DNA of 64,000 bases from Ligustrum vulgare (lineage: Eukaryota > Streptophyta > Magnoliopsida > Lamiales > Oleaceae). A model generated the notes under the pieces. It searched no databases. It was not told the origin of the DNA and worked only from the letters and a program-made list of their open reading frames with translations. The stretch lies in contig OY743184.1 of the NCBI GenBank assembly GCA_963555705.1, forward strand, positions 22,232,859 through 22,296,858, read 5' to 3'. Shown in pieces: positions 47,511 through 58,134 of the stretch. A program made the translations under genes and the position numbers. Numbering within the stretch: the first letter of the stretch is position 1; each line of letters starts with the position of its first letter.

Positions 47511-48183
47511 TACTCTTTTCCCTTAGCTGATGCATTGTCCCACAGGGTTTTCCTAGCAAGGTTTTTAATGAGGCAGTAGTTATGACGTATTGATGGGAAT
47601 AATGTACTCTTTTTCTCTTCGTTAAAGTTTTATCCCACTAGGTTTTCCTAGCAAGGTTTTTGAGACATTATCATAGGCTATAATTCAACAACAATGCCTT
47701 TTGATTATACTGGAATGATAGCGACAAATGAAGAAAGTCATAGCCATCTTATGAAGAATGTAATGACATCGGCTACAGACAAAGAGACTACCATACATAT
47801 ACATATTCCATACGAAAATGTTCCAAAGGGTCATGAATTCTCGACTGCACACTTCAGGGGGAGAATCATGTTGTACTCTTTTTCCTTCATCTAGGTTTTG
47901 TCCTATAACGTTTTCCTGGAAATGTTTATTGAGGCAGCGAGTGTACTCTTTTTCCTTCGTTCTGGTTTATCCTATTGGATTTTACTGACAAGGTTTTAAC
48001 GAAGGGGTACTTCAGAATTCCAAGCTTCAGTACATGATTTGTTCTACTTATAATTTGATGTCTTTTCAAACAGTAGACTTAATGATTCACGATGACCTAC
48101 ATCAGGGGAGCAACTGTACTCTTTTTCCTTCGCTTAAGTTTTATCCCACTGAGTTTTCTTAGCAAGGTTTTAACGAGGCAGAC
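47511..48183 (+). repeat. Five copies of the copia 3' 'gtactctttttcc' block
   Basis: Blocks of about 67 bp start near 47511, 47604, 47872, 47941 and 48116. Each reads 'gtactctttttccttcg', then a 'ttttatcccac' phrase, then 'agcaaggttttaacgaggcag'. Such blocks are common between the pol end and the 3' LTR in plant Ty1/copia elements. Confidence 0.85.
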
Positions 48184-48201
48184 AATTACGTAATGGGTCA
48201 T

Positions 48202-48212
48202 TCAAGGGGGAG
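48202..48212 (+). other. Polypurine tract of the copia-like element
   Basis: TCAAGGGGGAG directly precedes the TGTTATAAAA start of the right LTR. Confidence 0.88.
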
Positions 48213-48411
48213 TGTTATAAAATATATATTTTATGTATAAAGTGAATGACTATTATACCCCTGTAAACTTTACATATTACGATTGTGCCTTTATCCACCC
48301 TTATAAATAGGGGCCTAATTCTCATTCATAAATACACCTAAAGAGAAGCACTTCCCTCATCTCTCCATTTGTCTATCTATTTCTTGTACCAGTTTTGATA
48401 GTTTTACGACA
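48213..48411 (+). repeat. 3' LTR of the copia-like element
   Basis: This 199-bp LTR has visible differences from 41877-42076 along its length, so the insertion is old. It is followed at once by the target duplication GTTGG. Confidence 0.88.
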
Positions 48412-48598
48412 GTTGGCACTTTTTTATTTTTGTGGTTGGCTTTGGATTGATAGAATGAGCAATCGTGATTACTAAATTATTCCCAATGCTAATGTGAATT
48501 ATGAATCACATATATGGACCTAGACGCTTATAATAGTTTATGTTTTAAAATAAAATAAAAATACTAGAAATGAGTTCTTTACCATGAACATATATCAT

Positions 48599-49186
48599 TG
48601 ATGATATAAAGGTAGTGAGTGCCATGATGCGTAGCCTGGTGGTACGGCGCACGCCTAGGGCATTAGCTTAGGATGCACACCTGTTGGAGACCCAGGCCAA
48701 AAGGTGCACACCTAGGACGTACACTTGGAGAATTGGCCCGTTGAAACTCCAAGCTTGGGGAGGATTCGCCCACCTATATCGTTGTATAGTCCACATCGTT
48801 GATCCTATCAGTTGTTGTTGGAATAATAGTAAATACACTCTCACGCAGACCTATGATCACATGATTGGCAATTGAGACAGACGATTTTGAAATCCTGATA
48901 CCCCCACTAACTCCGAATAATGTGGAAGTGGAATTATACCCGCAACAACGGCACTCAAGTTGGCGAAACGTGTCCTTGGGATACTCTTATAAATAGAGAT
49001 AGACCCTCAGGTATTTTAAGACAGATATATCTTTTGAGCACTGTTATTTTGCTTAAATATATTTTTCCCTATCCTTTTACTAATTCTCACACCAGAGTGA
49101 ACAATGGGGGAAAGCCCCGCTATTTTTTGCAGGTTGCAACCATCCTTGCCACTGTAGAAGGAGGACAAAAAATTCAATTATCATCA
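48599..49186 (+). repeat. Tat-like gypsy 5' LTR (plus orientation)
   Basis: It starts TGATGATATAAAGG and ends ATCATCA, and shares most of its length with the inverted copy at 54530-55099 ('cttttgagcactgttattttgctt', 'gcaggttgcaacc' and others, with changes). A primer site follows directly. Confidence 0.75.
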
Positions 49187-49206
49187 ATTGGCGTTGTCGG
49201 TGGGAA
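49187..49206 (+). other. Primer-binding site, Tat-like
   Basis: ATTGGCGTTGTCGGTGGGAA follows the LTR. It resembles the GGCGCCGTCTGTGGGAA type used in Tat-lineage gypsy elements, with a few changes. Confidence 0.65.
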
Positions 49207-49210
49207 TTGA

Positions 49211-50250
49211 ACAAAAAGTTATGGCTAGGGTAGAGGCCCTAGTTGCAAAATTTTCTTTCCCAAACTCTGTAACTACCCAATTAGAGCTCTAAATGTTCCA
49301 CCTGTGGGCCTACCACCATTAGTAGCTCTACCATTGGTCCACGGTTCCCTTTCGGTGGTGCACCTGCCTACAGTTCAAGGTTTTTTCTTAGAACCTCCAT
49401 CACGGAGACTGTTATCAAATTTTGGTGCTAGAAGAAGACCCCTTTGCTCCAGGGGCAATGGATTTTCTGATGCTCGAGGGAATTCGAGCAACAGAAAATG
49501 GAGAAGTATGACGGGTCTACTAACGTCTTTGACCGTCTGAGATCTACGACCTAATGAGATTGAGATCAATTTTAGATGTGGTCATGTGTAGAACTTTCTT
49601 GCCAACACTTAGGTACGAGACAAGGGATTGAACTTCCACCCTTCTCCCAAAATCGATTAGGATGTTTGACGGCTTCTCTAAACTATTTACTGCATACTTT
49701 ACTAACAGCAAGTGATCCAAGAAGACTGCAATAGATTTGATACAGTTGACTCAAGGCAAGGAAGAGTTACTAAAAGACTATATTGCTCTCTTCAACAAGG
49801 CCACTTTTGACATCAAATATCTAAAATGTCGTCTATGGTAACCGCCACGATGAATGGCAACCACATCCATCCTCTAGAAATGTTGATTTATAAGAACCAA
49901 CCGGATTTGAAGCATGAGCCACTCAGGAGAGGCGATAAGTATGTGATCGTCGAGGAGGCATTCTATATTATGAAAAGTATGAAGGAACGCCAAGAGTCGG
50001 AATCTGCCAAAATGAAGACTCGTGAAGAACTAATCAATGGTACGAGAAAACATGGGCAAAAAAAAAAAAAAAAGATCAGTAGGGACAGAAGACCGAGTTT
50101 TGAAAATAGGGACTTGACTTGATGCAACTGAGAAGAAAGAGGTTGTGGTATGCCTATCAAACAACATCGATGTATTTTCCTGGAAGCTCAAGATATAAGA
50201 GGTATCAACCCAACGATTGTAGCAGACTTCTAGAGATAGCAATCATCTTC
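49211..50250 (+). pseudogene. Decayed gypsy gag and a scrap of pol
   Basis: Gag text is readable at 49700-49810: an LIQLTQGKEELLKDYIALFN stretch typical of the retrotransposon gag domain, then a frame change and continuing gag-like sequence to 50110. 50110-50220 gives VVCLSNNIDVFSWK, which matches the segment before reverse transcriptase in gypsy pol. Everything between is missing, so the element is internally deleted. Confidence 0.7.
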
Positions 50251-50347
50251 ATATTAGCATGTAATTTTTCTTAGCAACAGTAGTTGTATTAGGTCGTTAT
50301 TCACTTAATTCTTCAAATTGATTGAAATGCTAAAGTGATAAGCGACG

Positions 50348-52009
50348 TGTTAGCTCAAGAGTAAACTAACCAAGAGGGGGGGTGAAATGATTTATAAAAT
50401 TTTTTTTGATAAATAATCTCAAACTTAAAAATCAATGGGTACAAGTATGAGCACTTAGTGATGTAAGTAACTTAACTATCAATGTAGTGTGCTATAAATG
50501 TGTAAACTTAATTGATAAAGCAAGTATAGCACTTAGATATAGTGTTTCACAATATAAATTGATAGAATAAAGTAAGTGCAATGTAAGTAAGTAAAAGGGA
50601 TAAGAGAATGCAAATGCAATTTATGGAGGTTCAATCAACCAACGTGATATACGTCCCCCGTTACCGAGCTCTCCGTCACGAGCAAGGCCAAATCCACTAT
50701 ATTGGTAACTTACAACAAGGAGTACCAAATCCTTTGGCGACTTACAACAAGGAGCACCTATCATTAACCAACAATCGAGTTTTCACAAGGCTCTCGAAAC
50801 CACAAGATATAATGAATTGAATTTACAATTGAAATAACTCTCTTGACAAATGATATACTCAAATTAAGTACCGAGAGAGTTAGGCTAACACTCCAATAGA
50901 TAGCAATGAATTAAGCTCGAGTGTTAGAGAAAAACTTTGATGCAAATGATAATGAAAAGTTCAATGCAATCAAACAAAGTTTTTCAAATAATCTCTTGTT
51001 AAAATATTGAATCAAATTAAGTACCAAGAGATGCCACACTTGAATAATTAACAATGAGTTAAGCTCAAAGTGTTTAGGCAATGGAACTTTGATGAATCAA
51101 AAGATAATGAAAAATGTAACATAAATAATCAAAGTTCCTTAATTGGAATTTCTCTCTTTTAAAAGATTAAAACAAGTTTAGAACAAAGAGAGACTTACAC
51201 TTCAATTCCAATATAGTGTGAAGATGTTGAAGAAGTTTAAACAATATAAAACCAAGAATCTTCACAAAACTTTCTTCCAAAAACTTTGATGATTTGATAA
51301 AACAAAGTTTAGATCAATCAAAGTTTTATAATAATAATAGATGAATATAAACCAAGTAAGAACAATGAATTTTCACAAGAAAGTTTCTATAAAATCTTTT
51401 CTATGTTTTTTTAAATGAATGCAAGAGAGAAGGCTATTTATAGAGCAAATTTCGCACATACTGTCTTTTGCGGTCGACCTATCCTGTCATGCGGTCGACC
51501 TCAATATAGCCGTTGCGAGAAAATAGCCGTTGGAGTTCAAAAATAGACAGTGCGGTCGACTTGAAAAAATTTGCGGTCGACCTATTGATTTTGCGGTCGT
51601 CCTGAAAAATCAGGATTTCAAGATTTTGATTTTTCAAGGTTTTCTGATCAAAGTTGATTTTGAAAAAGATATTTTGATGGTTTTAAAAATGTTACTTGAG
51701 CTTTATGAAGTGCATTGTCAACTATTGATGCATTAACCTTACATAAGATTGAAAAGCAATTTGTAAATGATCAATTCTTTGTAGGCTTCATTGCTTGGTC
51801 TTCATGCTTTCCGACTTGAAATTTGATCTCGAATATCTTCGATTATTTCTTGATCTTCTTTGCGTCTCATGTGCTTGATCACATAGTTTTGATTTGAACA
51901 TTGAATGTTTTGAATTATATGAAGCACTTGAAGCACACTTGTTAGCAACACAATATGTTCTTGTTTGTTATGATCAAAACAATAAGGTCAAGTTGACCAT
52001 ATGTCAACA
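50348..52009 (-). mobile_element. Solo LTR, 1662 bp, family S (minus orientation)
   Basis: It starts TGTTAGCTCAAGAG and ends TATGTCAACA on the plus strand, the reverse complement of the solo LTR at 37847-39600 over nearly all its length. The flanking 5-mers are CGACG and CAACG (one mismatch). 51470-51600 holds five 'gcggtcgacct' motifs, whereas its partner has 'ggtcgaccgaa' versions. It is inserted in the decayed Tat-like element. Confidence 0.88.
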
Positions 52010-52181
52010 CAACGAAGGTGCTAAGGAGTGCTTAGCCTAGCTGGGAAGCCCTGGTGCACCTACTAAACTCAACCATTGGCATTTTTTTCTTATCATGACT
52101 ACTGGTACAAAAAACATATTCTGCCAAACAAGCAATTTGGAATTACACTTCACAAAAAAAATAAAAAGTCTTCTACAAGGT

Positions 52182-52915
52182 GATGAGCCTCCAATCATGT
52201 GACTAGTCTTCAATGAGGCGATGAGCCTCCAATCATGCGACAAGCCTTCAATTAGGCGATGGGCCTCCAACAAGGCAACAAGCCTTCAACGAGGTGATGA
52301 GCCTCCAATAAGGAGATAAGAGCCTCCAATAAGGTGACGAGACTTCAACAAGGTGATGAACCTCCAATAAGGCGAAAAGCCTTTAAAGAGGCAATGAGCC
52401 TCCAATAAAACAACAAGAATTCGAGGTAACAAGCATTCAATGAGGAAACAAGCCTTCAACTAGGTGATGATCCTCCAATAAGGTGATGAGCATCCAATAA
52501 ACAAGTAAGTCTTCGCTGAGGTGATGAGCCTCCAATTAGGCGACGGGACTTCAACGACGCAGTGAGCCTCCAATAACGTGATGAGACTGTAATGAGACAA
52601 CGAGCCTCCAATAAGGCAAAAAGCCTTGAAAGAGGCAATGAGCCTCTCATAAAGCAACAATACTTCAACGTGGTGATGAGTCTCCAATAAGGAGACAAGA
52701 CTTCAACGAGGTGATGATCCTCCAAGAAGGTGATGAGTCTCCAATAAGGTGACAAGCCTTCAACGAGGCGATGATCCTCCAATAAGGCGATGAGACTTAA
52801 ACGAGGCGATGAACCTCCAATAAAGCGACAAGCCTTCAATGAGGTGATGAGCCTTAAAAGTCAAGGAAAATAGCTTTTAATGAGGCAATGAGCCTCGATA
52901 GGATAAGGAAAAGAG
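52182..52915 (+). repeat. Minisatellite, 36-38-bp units (about 20)
   Basis: Units combine 'gatgagcctccaataaggc' with 'gacaagccttcaacgaggt', heavily mutated and with alternating half-units. Frames on the minus strand give repeats such as LLEDHRLVEGLSPYWRLITF, which simply reflect the unit length (12 codons). Confidence 0.88.
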
Positions 52916-53062
52916 TTTTCAACATGGTGATAGAGGCAAAATTAATCCCGCATCCTCAACCTCAAGCCTTAGTAAAAAAACATCGGGAGAGCAAGGTTGG
53001 TGCGTGCCCTGAGCCAATCGAAGCTCGCCTCGCCTTAGGAAAGACACGGTATAAGAGAGGTC

Positions 53063-53907
53063 TAGGGGTGGACAAAAAAATCGGAACCGAATCGAGAAAA
53101 TCGGAACCGTTTGGTTTAAAAAAAATAAAATAGGAAATCGGTTTTGGAACCGAGAACCGATTGGTTTTCGGTTCGGTTCTCAGTTCCGCTTTTAGAACCA
53201 AAAACCGAAGTTAGAACCGGTCTTTGATCCTTGTTTATTTTTTTTATGGTCTTAATTGGTTGTTCTAAAACAAAAAATCAAAAGAATTTGTAATTTTTTT
53301 GAGTAAAGTGAAAATTATTAATTTCTTTTTATGAAATTTATTACGTCTCTACCTCATTATACCTCATCGTAACCTTTAACTTCACACTTGGACTGAAATT
53401 CTTAGTAAATGAAAATCAAATTAGACTAATTTATTAATAAGCAAGTTGTAAATGACCACGATGGAGTTAATTAAATATTTAAATACAAATATAAAAAATT
53501 AATAATAATGCATTTAAAACTCATGATTCATCCCACGAGTTTACTATATTGCAATGCTCGAAAAACCTTCTAGACCATTTGTTTCCTATTTTTGTTTATG
53601 AATATCTTCTGTTTCATGGAGAATTCTATACTATCTTTGGGGTGAAAGAATTTTCAAAATCCTTGATCTTTGTATATTCGGTAAAAGTGTATTTCAGGTT
53701 ATTGGCTCACTTCCCGAGGCCTGATGCTCCTCGATAAGGCTCTCGAAAAATAATTATTATTGTAGAACCGAATTAGAACCGAAACTGAATGGTTTGGTTC
53801 TTGAGATTCAATGAAACAGAATGGTTCCATTTTACAAGAACCGAAAAAGTATGGTTCGGTTCCGGTTCTTGAGATACTCGAACCGAACCACCCGACGCCC
53901 ACCCCTA
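53063..53907. mobile_element. hAT-type non-autonomous element (845 bp)
   Basis: The ends TAGGGGTGGACAAA and GACGCCCACCCCTA are inverted. They are flanked by GAGAGGTC (53055-53062) and GAGAGGCC (53908-53915), an 8-bp duplication with one change. Subterminal 'gaaccg' and 'cggttc' repeats fill both ends. No transposase is present. Confidence 0.88.
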
Positions 53908-53940
53908 GAGAGGCCTCTCCTCTAGGAAAAAAAATTTGTC

Positions 53941-54330
53941 AATGTCTCTTCCATTCCAAAAAAAGAAAAGAAAAAAAGGAACTTCCATGCTACTAAGTCT
54001 AAACAAGGCCACCATCATTCCACAAAAAAGGAGAGACGACTTTGATGCAACTAGATAAGGCCACTGTCATTTCACCAAGAAGGGAGAGGCAACTTCCATG
54101 CTACTAAATCTGGACAAGGCCAATATCATTTCACAAAAAGGAGAGGCAACTTCCATGCCACTAAGTCTAGGAAAGTCCATTGTCATTCTACAAAAAATGG
54201 GAGAGGCAACTTTCATGCCACTAAGTTTAGACAAGGCTATTGCCATTCCACCAAAAAGGGAGAGACAATTTCCATTCTACTTAATCTAGGCAAGGCCACT
54301 GCCATTCCACATAAAAACGGAACGGAAGCC
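53941..54330 (+). repeat. Minisatellite, 57-60-bp units (about six)
   Basis: Units share 'gagaggcaacttccatgcya', 'ctaagtctaga', 'caaggccat' and 'tcattccaca'. Anchors at about 54086, 54143, 54203 and 54262 show the period. Confidence 0.85.
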
Positions 54331-54529
54331 AAGCTACCATCCTGCCACCACCAAGCGAAAATATATTTATATGGTGAAATTTTTTATCGATCACATGTGA
54401 TTCGTACAACATCATATATAACTTACGATCGATCACGTTTTATTCGTAAGGGGCTGGAGGTGCAGTAGAGGTCTTAGTTCTTCTAATTCTAGCCATAACT
54501 TTTTTTCGACTCCCACGGATAGCTCCAAT

Positions 54530-55099
54530 TGACGATAGTCGAATTTTACCTTCTCCTTGTATGGTAGCAGGGTTGGTTGCAACCTGCAAAAAAGTGGCGG
54601 GGGTTTGTCTCTCATTGTCCACTCCAACGTGAGAATCAGTAAGAGTTATTTAAGCAAAGTAACAATGCTCAAAAGATCTATCTATCTTAAAATACCTGAG
54701 GGGGTGTCTCTATTTATAGGAATAGCATAGGGACATGTGTTCCTCACCTAAGTGGTGGGTTTTTATTCCACGACCCCCATTATCCAGAGGTAATGAGGTA
54801 TCACGATTTCGAAACTGTGTTCTCAACTATCAATCGTGTAAACATGGGTATGTGTGAGGGTGTCTTTTCATTATTCCAACAATTATCAGGATCAACGAGA
54901 TGGACTACACAATGATCTAGGAGGGCAAATCCTCCCCGAGCTTGGAGCTTCAATGGCCAGGCACTCTAGGCGTGCATCCCAATCATGCGCCTTCTAGACT
55001 AGGGAGCCCCAACAGGCATACATCCTAAGTGAACGCTCTAGGTGTGCACCCCACCACCGGACCACTACATCACGACACTCGCTACCCTTTATATCATCA
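54530..55099 (-). repeat. Tat-like gypsy LTR (minus orientation)
   Basis: It is the inverted relative of 48599-49186 with the same TGATGATATAAAGG start (ending at 55099). Its inner end is followed on the minus strand by a degraded primer site (54511-54529) and the first gag codons (MARIRRTKT, about 54496 down). The rest of this element is gone: the minisatellite at 53941-54330 follows within 200 bases. Confidence 0.75.
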
Positions 55100-55170
55100 A
55101 GCATGAGTATCTTGTGTACTGAAATCAAAGTAAAAAAAATTAAACAATTAAAAAATTAACTTTAGTCCCT

Positions 55171-55324
55171 TCTTGGTATAGATAAAAATTATATTTTTAA
55201 CAGATTTTGATAACTGTTGATGAGATTCATGGTTTAAAAATTTTTGTATCCCATAAAATGTGTGATTATGATTAAATGTTGACTTTTACTTAAAATCTAA
55301 ATTTCAAATTGTACCAAACATGGG
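55171..55324 (+). repeat. Dispersed repeat, copy B (partner at 35854-36012)
   Basis: The same block order as copy A, with scattered differences; ends not defined. Confidence 0.6.
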
Positions 55325-55667
55325 CTTAATCAAACATTTTATGAGGCTCAAATTCCTCAACCACACATACCTTCAACTTCAATCAAAATCTACATTTCCA
55401 TATAATTAATTGCCTCGGTCGATCGCTATTCTCTTGTTTTTAACTAGAATATTTGTTATTTTCGAGGTAAAATGTGTGGTTGAATTTTTTTTAAAAAAAA
55501 TTGTGTGGTTGAAAAGTAGTATTTTAAATTATTTTGTTTATAAACATTGCTTTAAACAATGTTGTTGAACCAAGGCTAAACTGTAATTAACATAGTTATA
55601 TTTGATGTAGGAATGTAACTACTTTTCTAAAAAATTTAGTTTATGTAGCCTACAATAATGCAAACCA

Positions 55668-55795
55668 CTGATCTAGTGCATGTTCACGGGCACACTATTG
55701 TGCCCGTGAAGGGAAAAAAAATCATGCTCTCTATGGGTCGGGGGGCAAGTGCCCTGACGAGCACCATATTGTGTCGGTCGACGGCACTAGATCAG
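55668..55795. mobile_element. Short MITE (128 bp)
   Basis: It has inverted ends CTGATCTAGTGC and GCACTAGATCAG, with an inner hairpin TTCACGGGCACAC/GTGCCCGTGAA at about 55682-55710. The solo LTR at 55797 is inserted at its right edge. 'caataatgc' occurs both left of it (55653-55661) and right of the LTR (about 56753), a possible 9-bp target duplication of the MITE. Confidence 0.6.
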
Positions 55796-55796
55796 G

Positions 55797-56744
55797 TGAT
55801 ATGATCCGGATCAGGCATCAGAGGGCGAAGTCGAGCCATCGGAAATATGACAATGATCTACGTGCATAACGGAGCAAGTTCTATGTTGGGGTCGAGCCGA
55901 GAAGAGGAATGGATCAAGCCGAGCCGAGTTATCGAAGTAATTGGTGCAGAAAAGGCATTACGGCCGTAATTGAAATCCTTCACGGCCGTAACTCATTTAA
56001 TCACGGCTGTAAAAGCTATTATCACGACCGTAATCAACTATCGAGGGAAAAGGCAGAATTTCAGCAGAACCAGGCTTACGGCCGTAAGTCTGAAAGTTAC
56101 GGCCGTAACTATTGAAGCAGTTTTGGACCCGAGAGGCCTTTACGGCCGTAACGTTATTCTTCACGGACGTAAATGAGGAGCGGGCCAGATTTTGTGGAAT
56201 TTTATAATTATTTTATTATCTTTTTGGTTTTTAGGTTATTTTCCTATTTTAGAATTTTAGTCTAATTAGAATTCTATTTTGAGTAAATTAGCAACTAGGT
56301 TATTTTGCTTATATATATTCTTTTCCATGATTGTAAAAAAACAGTTTAGTTTGAGTTTTGAGATTAATAAAGTTGAGAGAGCTTTCTCCAATTAAAAGGT
56401 TGAGGAGTCCCTTTTGTGTTCTTCGAGAACAAATCCAACTTATCAAATATTGTGAAATATTTGTGGCGTTGAACTTATCAAATATTCGCGAGAATATTTG
56501 TGGCGTTTCCAATTTAGAATCTTATCAAGGAAATTGACAAGTCCTTGTGGTGTTTCGAAAACCTTGGATCTCGATTCCGCATCGTCAATTTCTTGCGTCG
56601 TGAATCTTGGGTCAATGTCCTATCGTCAATTTTATCTTTCCAGTATTTTAATTCTTGTTTATTTTTCGAGTCAAATTTGATCTAGATCTTTCCTAGGTTT
56701 TAAATTTCGTTTTTCCGCGTTTTCGACGAGATTCCCTCTCATCA
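55797..56744 (+). mobile_element. Solo LTR with ACGGCCGT palindrome cluster (948 bp)
   Basis: It starts TGATATGATCC, ends CTCTCATCA, and has a perfect 5-bp duplication TCAGG (55792-55796, 56745-56749). A TATA-like 'ttatatatattc' at about 56310 and 'aataaag' at about 56368 suit promoter and polyadenylation in plus orientation. Eight copies or variants of TTACGGCCGTAA lie at 55967-56172. Confidence 0.85.
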
Positions 56745-56749
56745 TCAGG

Positions 56750-57105
56750 CCTCCAATAATGCATTCTTGGGGTAATAGCTTTTGTCCATTTGTTCCTTCG
56801 TGTCTAAGTAGTTGCGTAGGATAAAAAGGATTTGGCTTGTCCAACACAAGCATCACTGATTTGTTCACAACCAAGGATCTCTCAAATTGATGGGCCTTCC
56901 CTCGGTGATCATCTTGTGCCATGCTAAGCTGATTAGCATGATCCAAGATGATATCTTTGAGTATTATTCTGATGTTCTAATCGTTTTGTGCGTATTACGT
57001 TAACCAATAATGTTGATTACCATTGAAGCTAACTCTCTTTCTATAGCATTAGGGCAATGTTAATATGAAATGTTGATGCAAGGAGATATAAATATCATGT
57101 ACTTA
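56750..57105. other. Unassigned flank
   Basis: On the minus strand 56750-56946 stays open and reads as HANQLSMAQDDHRGKAHQFE onward to LLPQECIIGG. It could be a gene or transposon exon fragment, but I do not recognise it. Confidence 0.3.
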
Positions 57106-57523
57106 GAGCATCTCCAATGTACTATATGCATTGAAAGAAATTTGGTGACACGCAACAAATAGACGAGATTTGTTAAAAATGTTTCTCCAATGCACTACAT
57201 GAATTACAATGTTAAGCTAATGTGACGTAAAAAATAGACATCGTGAGATCCTCCATTTACATCTAACGCTTCGTGAAACATGATGACTCAACATTTCTTA
57301 AATTTTATAATTATTTTGTGAATTAGTTATTAGTTTTGAATTTAAAAAATGTCAATCCCTTTCATCAAATTTAAAAAAATGCCAATCCATGCTCATCTAT
57401 TTTTTAATTTTGTAAATTTATATATTTTTTAATTATTTTGTGAATTAATTATTAATTATTAATTTTAAAAAATCCCAACCCCTTTCATCATATTTTTAAA
57501 AAAAATGTCAATCCAAGTGCAAA

Positions 57524-57587
<64 letters not shown>

Positions 57588-58061
57588 GTTTTATAATTAT
57601 TTATTGAATGAGTTATTAATTTTAATTATTTTAGTTATTTTGTGAATGAGTTTTAATTTTTAATCGGTACTAGAAAATTTTCATTGATATTTGCCTTTGT
57701 TTGGTATAAGTTTTTTCTTTATAAACAATGAATATGTTATTTTTGAGATAAAACATTTCATTTCAAAATGATTAAAAAAACATATTGTTTATAAACATAA
57801 ATAAATTCACCAAAATAACTATAATTTATCATAGTCAAATTATTAATTTCAAATTTCTACTTATTATTTTAATTATTTTGTGAATGAGTTATTAGTTGTA
57901 AATTAAACAAAAAATGCCACATATTCAACATTATTTAAATGTAAAAGGAACTATTGAAGAGTAAATTTTAGATAAATCTGTCTATTTATCCTTGTGATCT
58001 AAAATTCTATATATTTCATTGTCACGTTAGTCCTAATCTACGTATTACATTGAAAATGCTC
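57106..58061. mobile_element. MITE-like element with TA microsatellite
   Basis: Imperfect inverted ends GAGCATCTCCAATGTA and TACATTGAAAATGCTC bound a 956-bp AT-rich body. The GAGCATCTCCAATG terminus is a common plant MITE end. I see no clear target duplication. Confidence 0.5.
57526..57584. repeat. (TA)29 microsatellite
   Basis: An uninterrupted TA run of about 59 bases inside the MITE-like element. Confidence 0.95.
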
Positions 58062-58134
58062 ACGGTAATGTGTTGCTTAAAATGTTAGTCTCCATGTTGC
58101 CTATTTCTCATCAAATTGAATAGTCTTTTTTATT

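Larger units (their letters stand above)
41877..48411 (+). mobile_element. Copia-like LTR retrotransposon carrying a broken NABP-LOG cassette
   Basis: Short LTRs (41877-42076 and 48213-48411) begin TGTTATAAAATATATATTTT and end TTTTATAACA or TTTTACGACA. The 6535-bp unit is flanked by a perfect duplication GTTGG (41872-41876, 48412-48416). A polypurine tract AAGGGGGAG abuts the right LTR, fixing plus orientation. I see no gag-pol; the interior is repeat-rich and includes five copies of a 'gtactctttttcc...' block that is common before the 3' LTR in plant copia elements. At 44417-45961 it holds the same two genes as the element at 13312-29813, on the minus strand and broken. LTR length, primer region and tail differ entirely from that element. 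Confidence 0.88.

Noticed and set aside
52182..52915. CRISPR-like array
   Set aside because: Neither half-unit is constant and there are no unique spacers; it is a degenerate minisatellite in a plant genome.
54433..54627. Minus-strand short ORFs as genes
   Set aside because: They run from the LTR through the primer site into the first gag codons of a truncated element.
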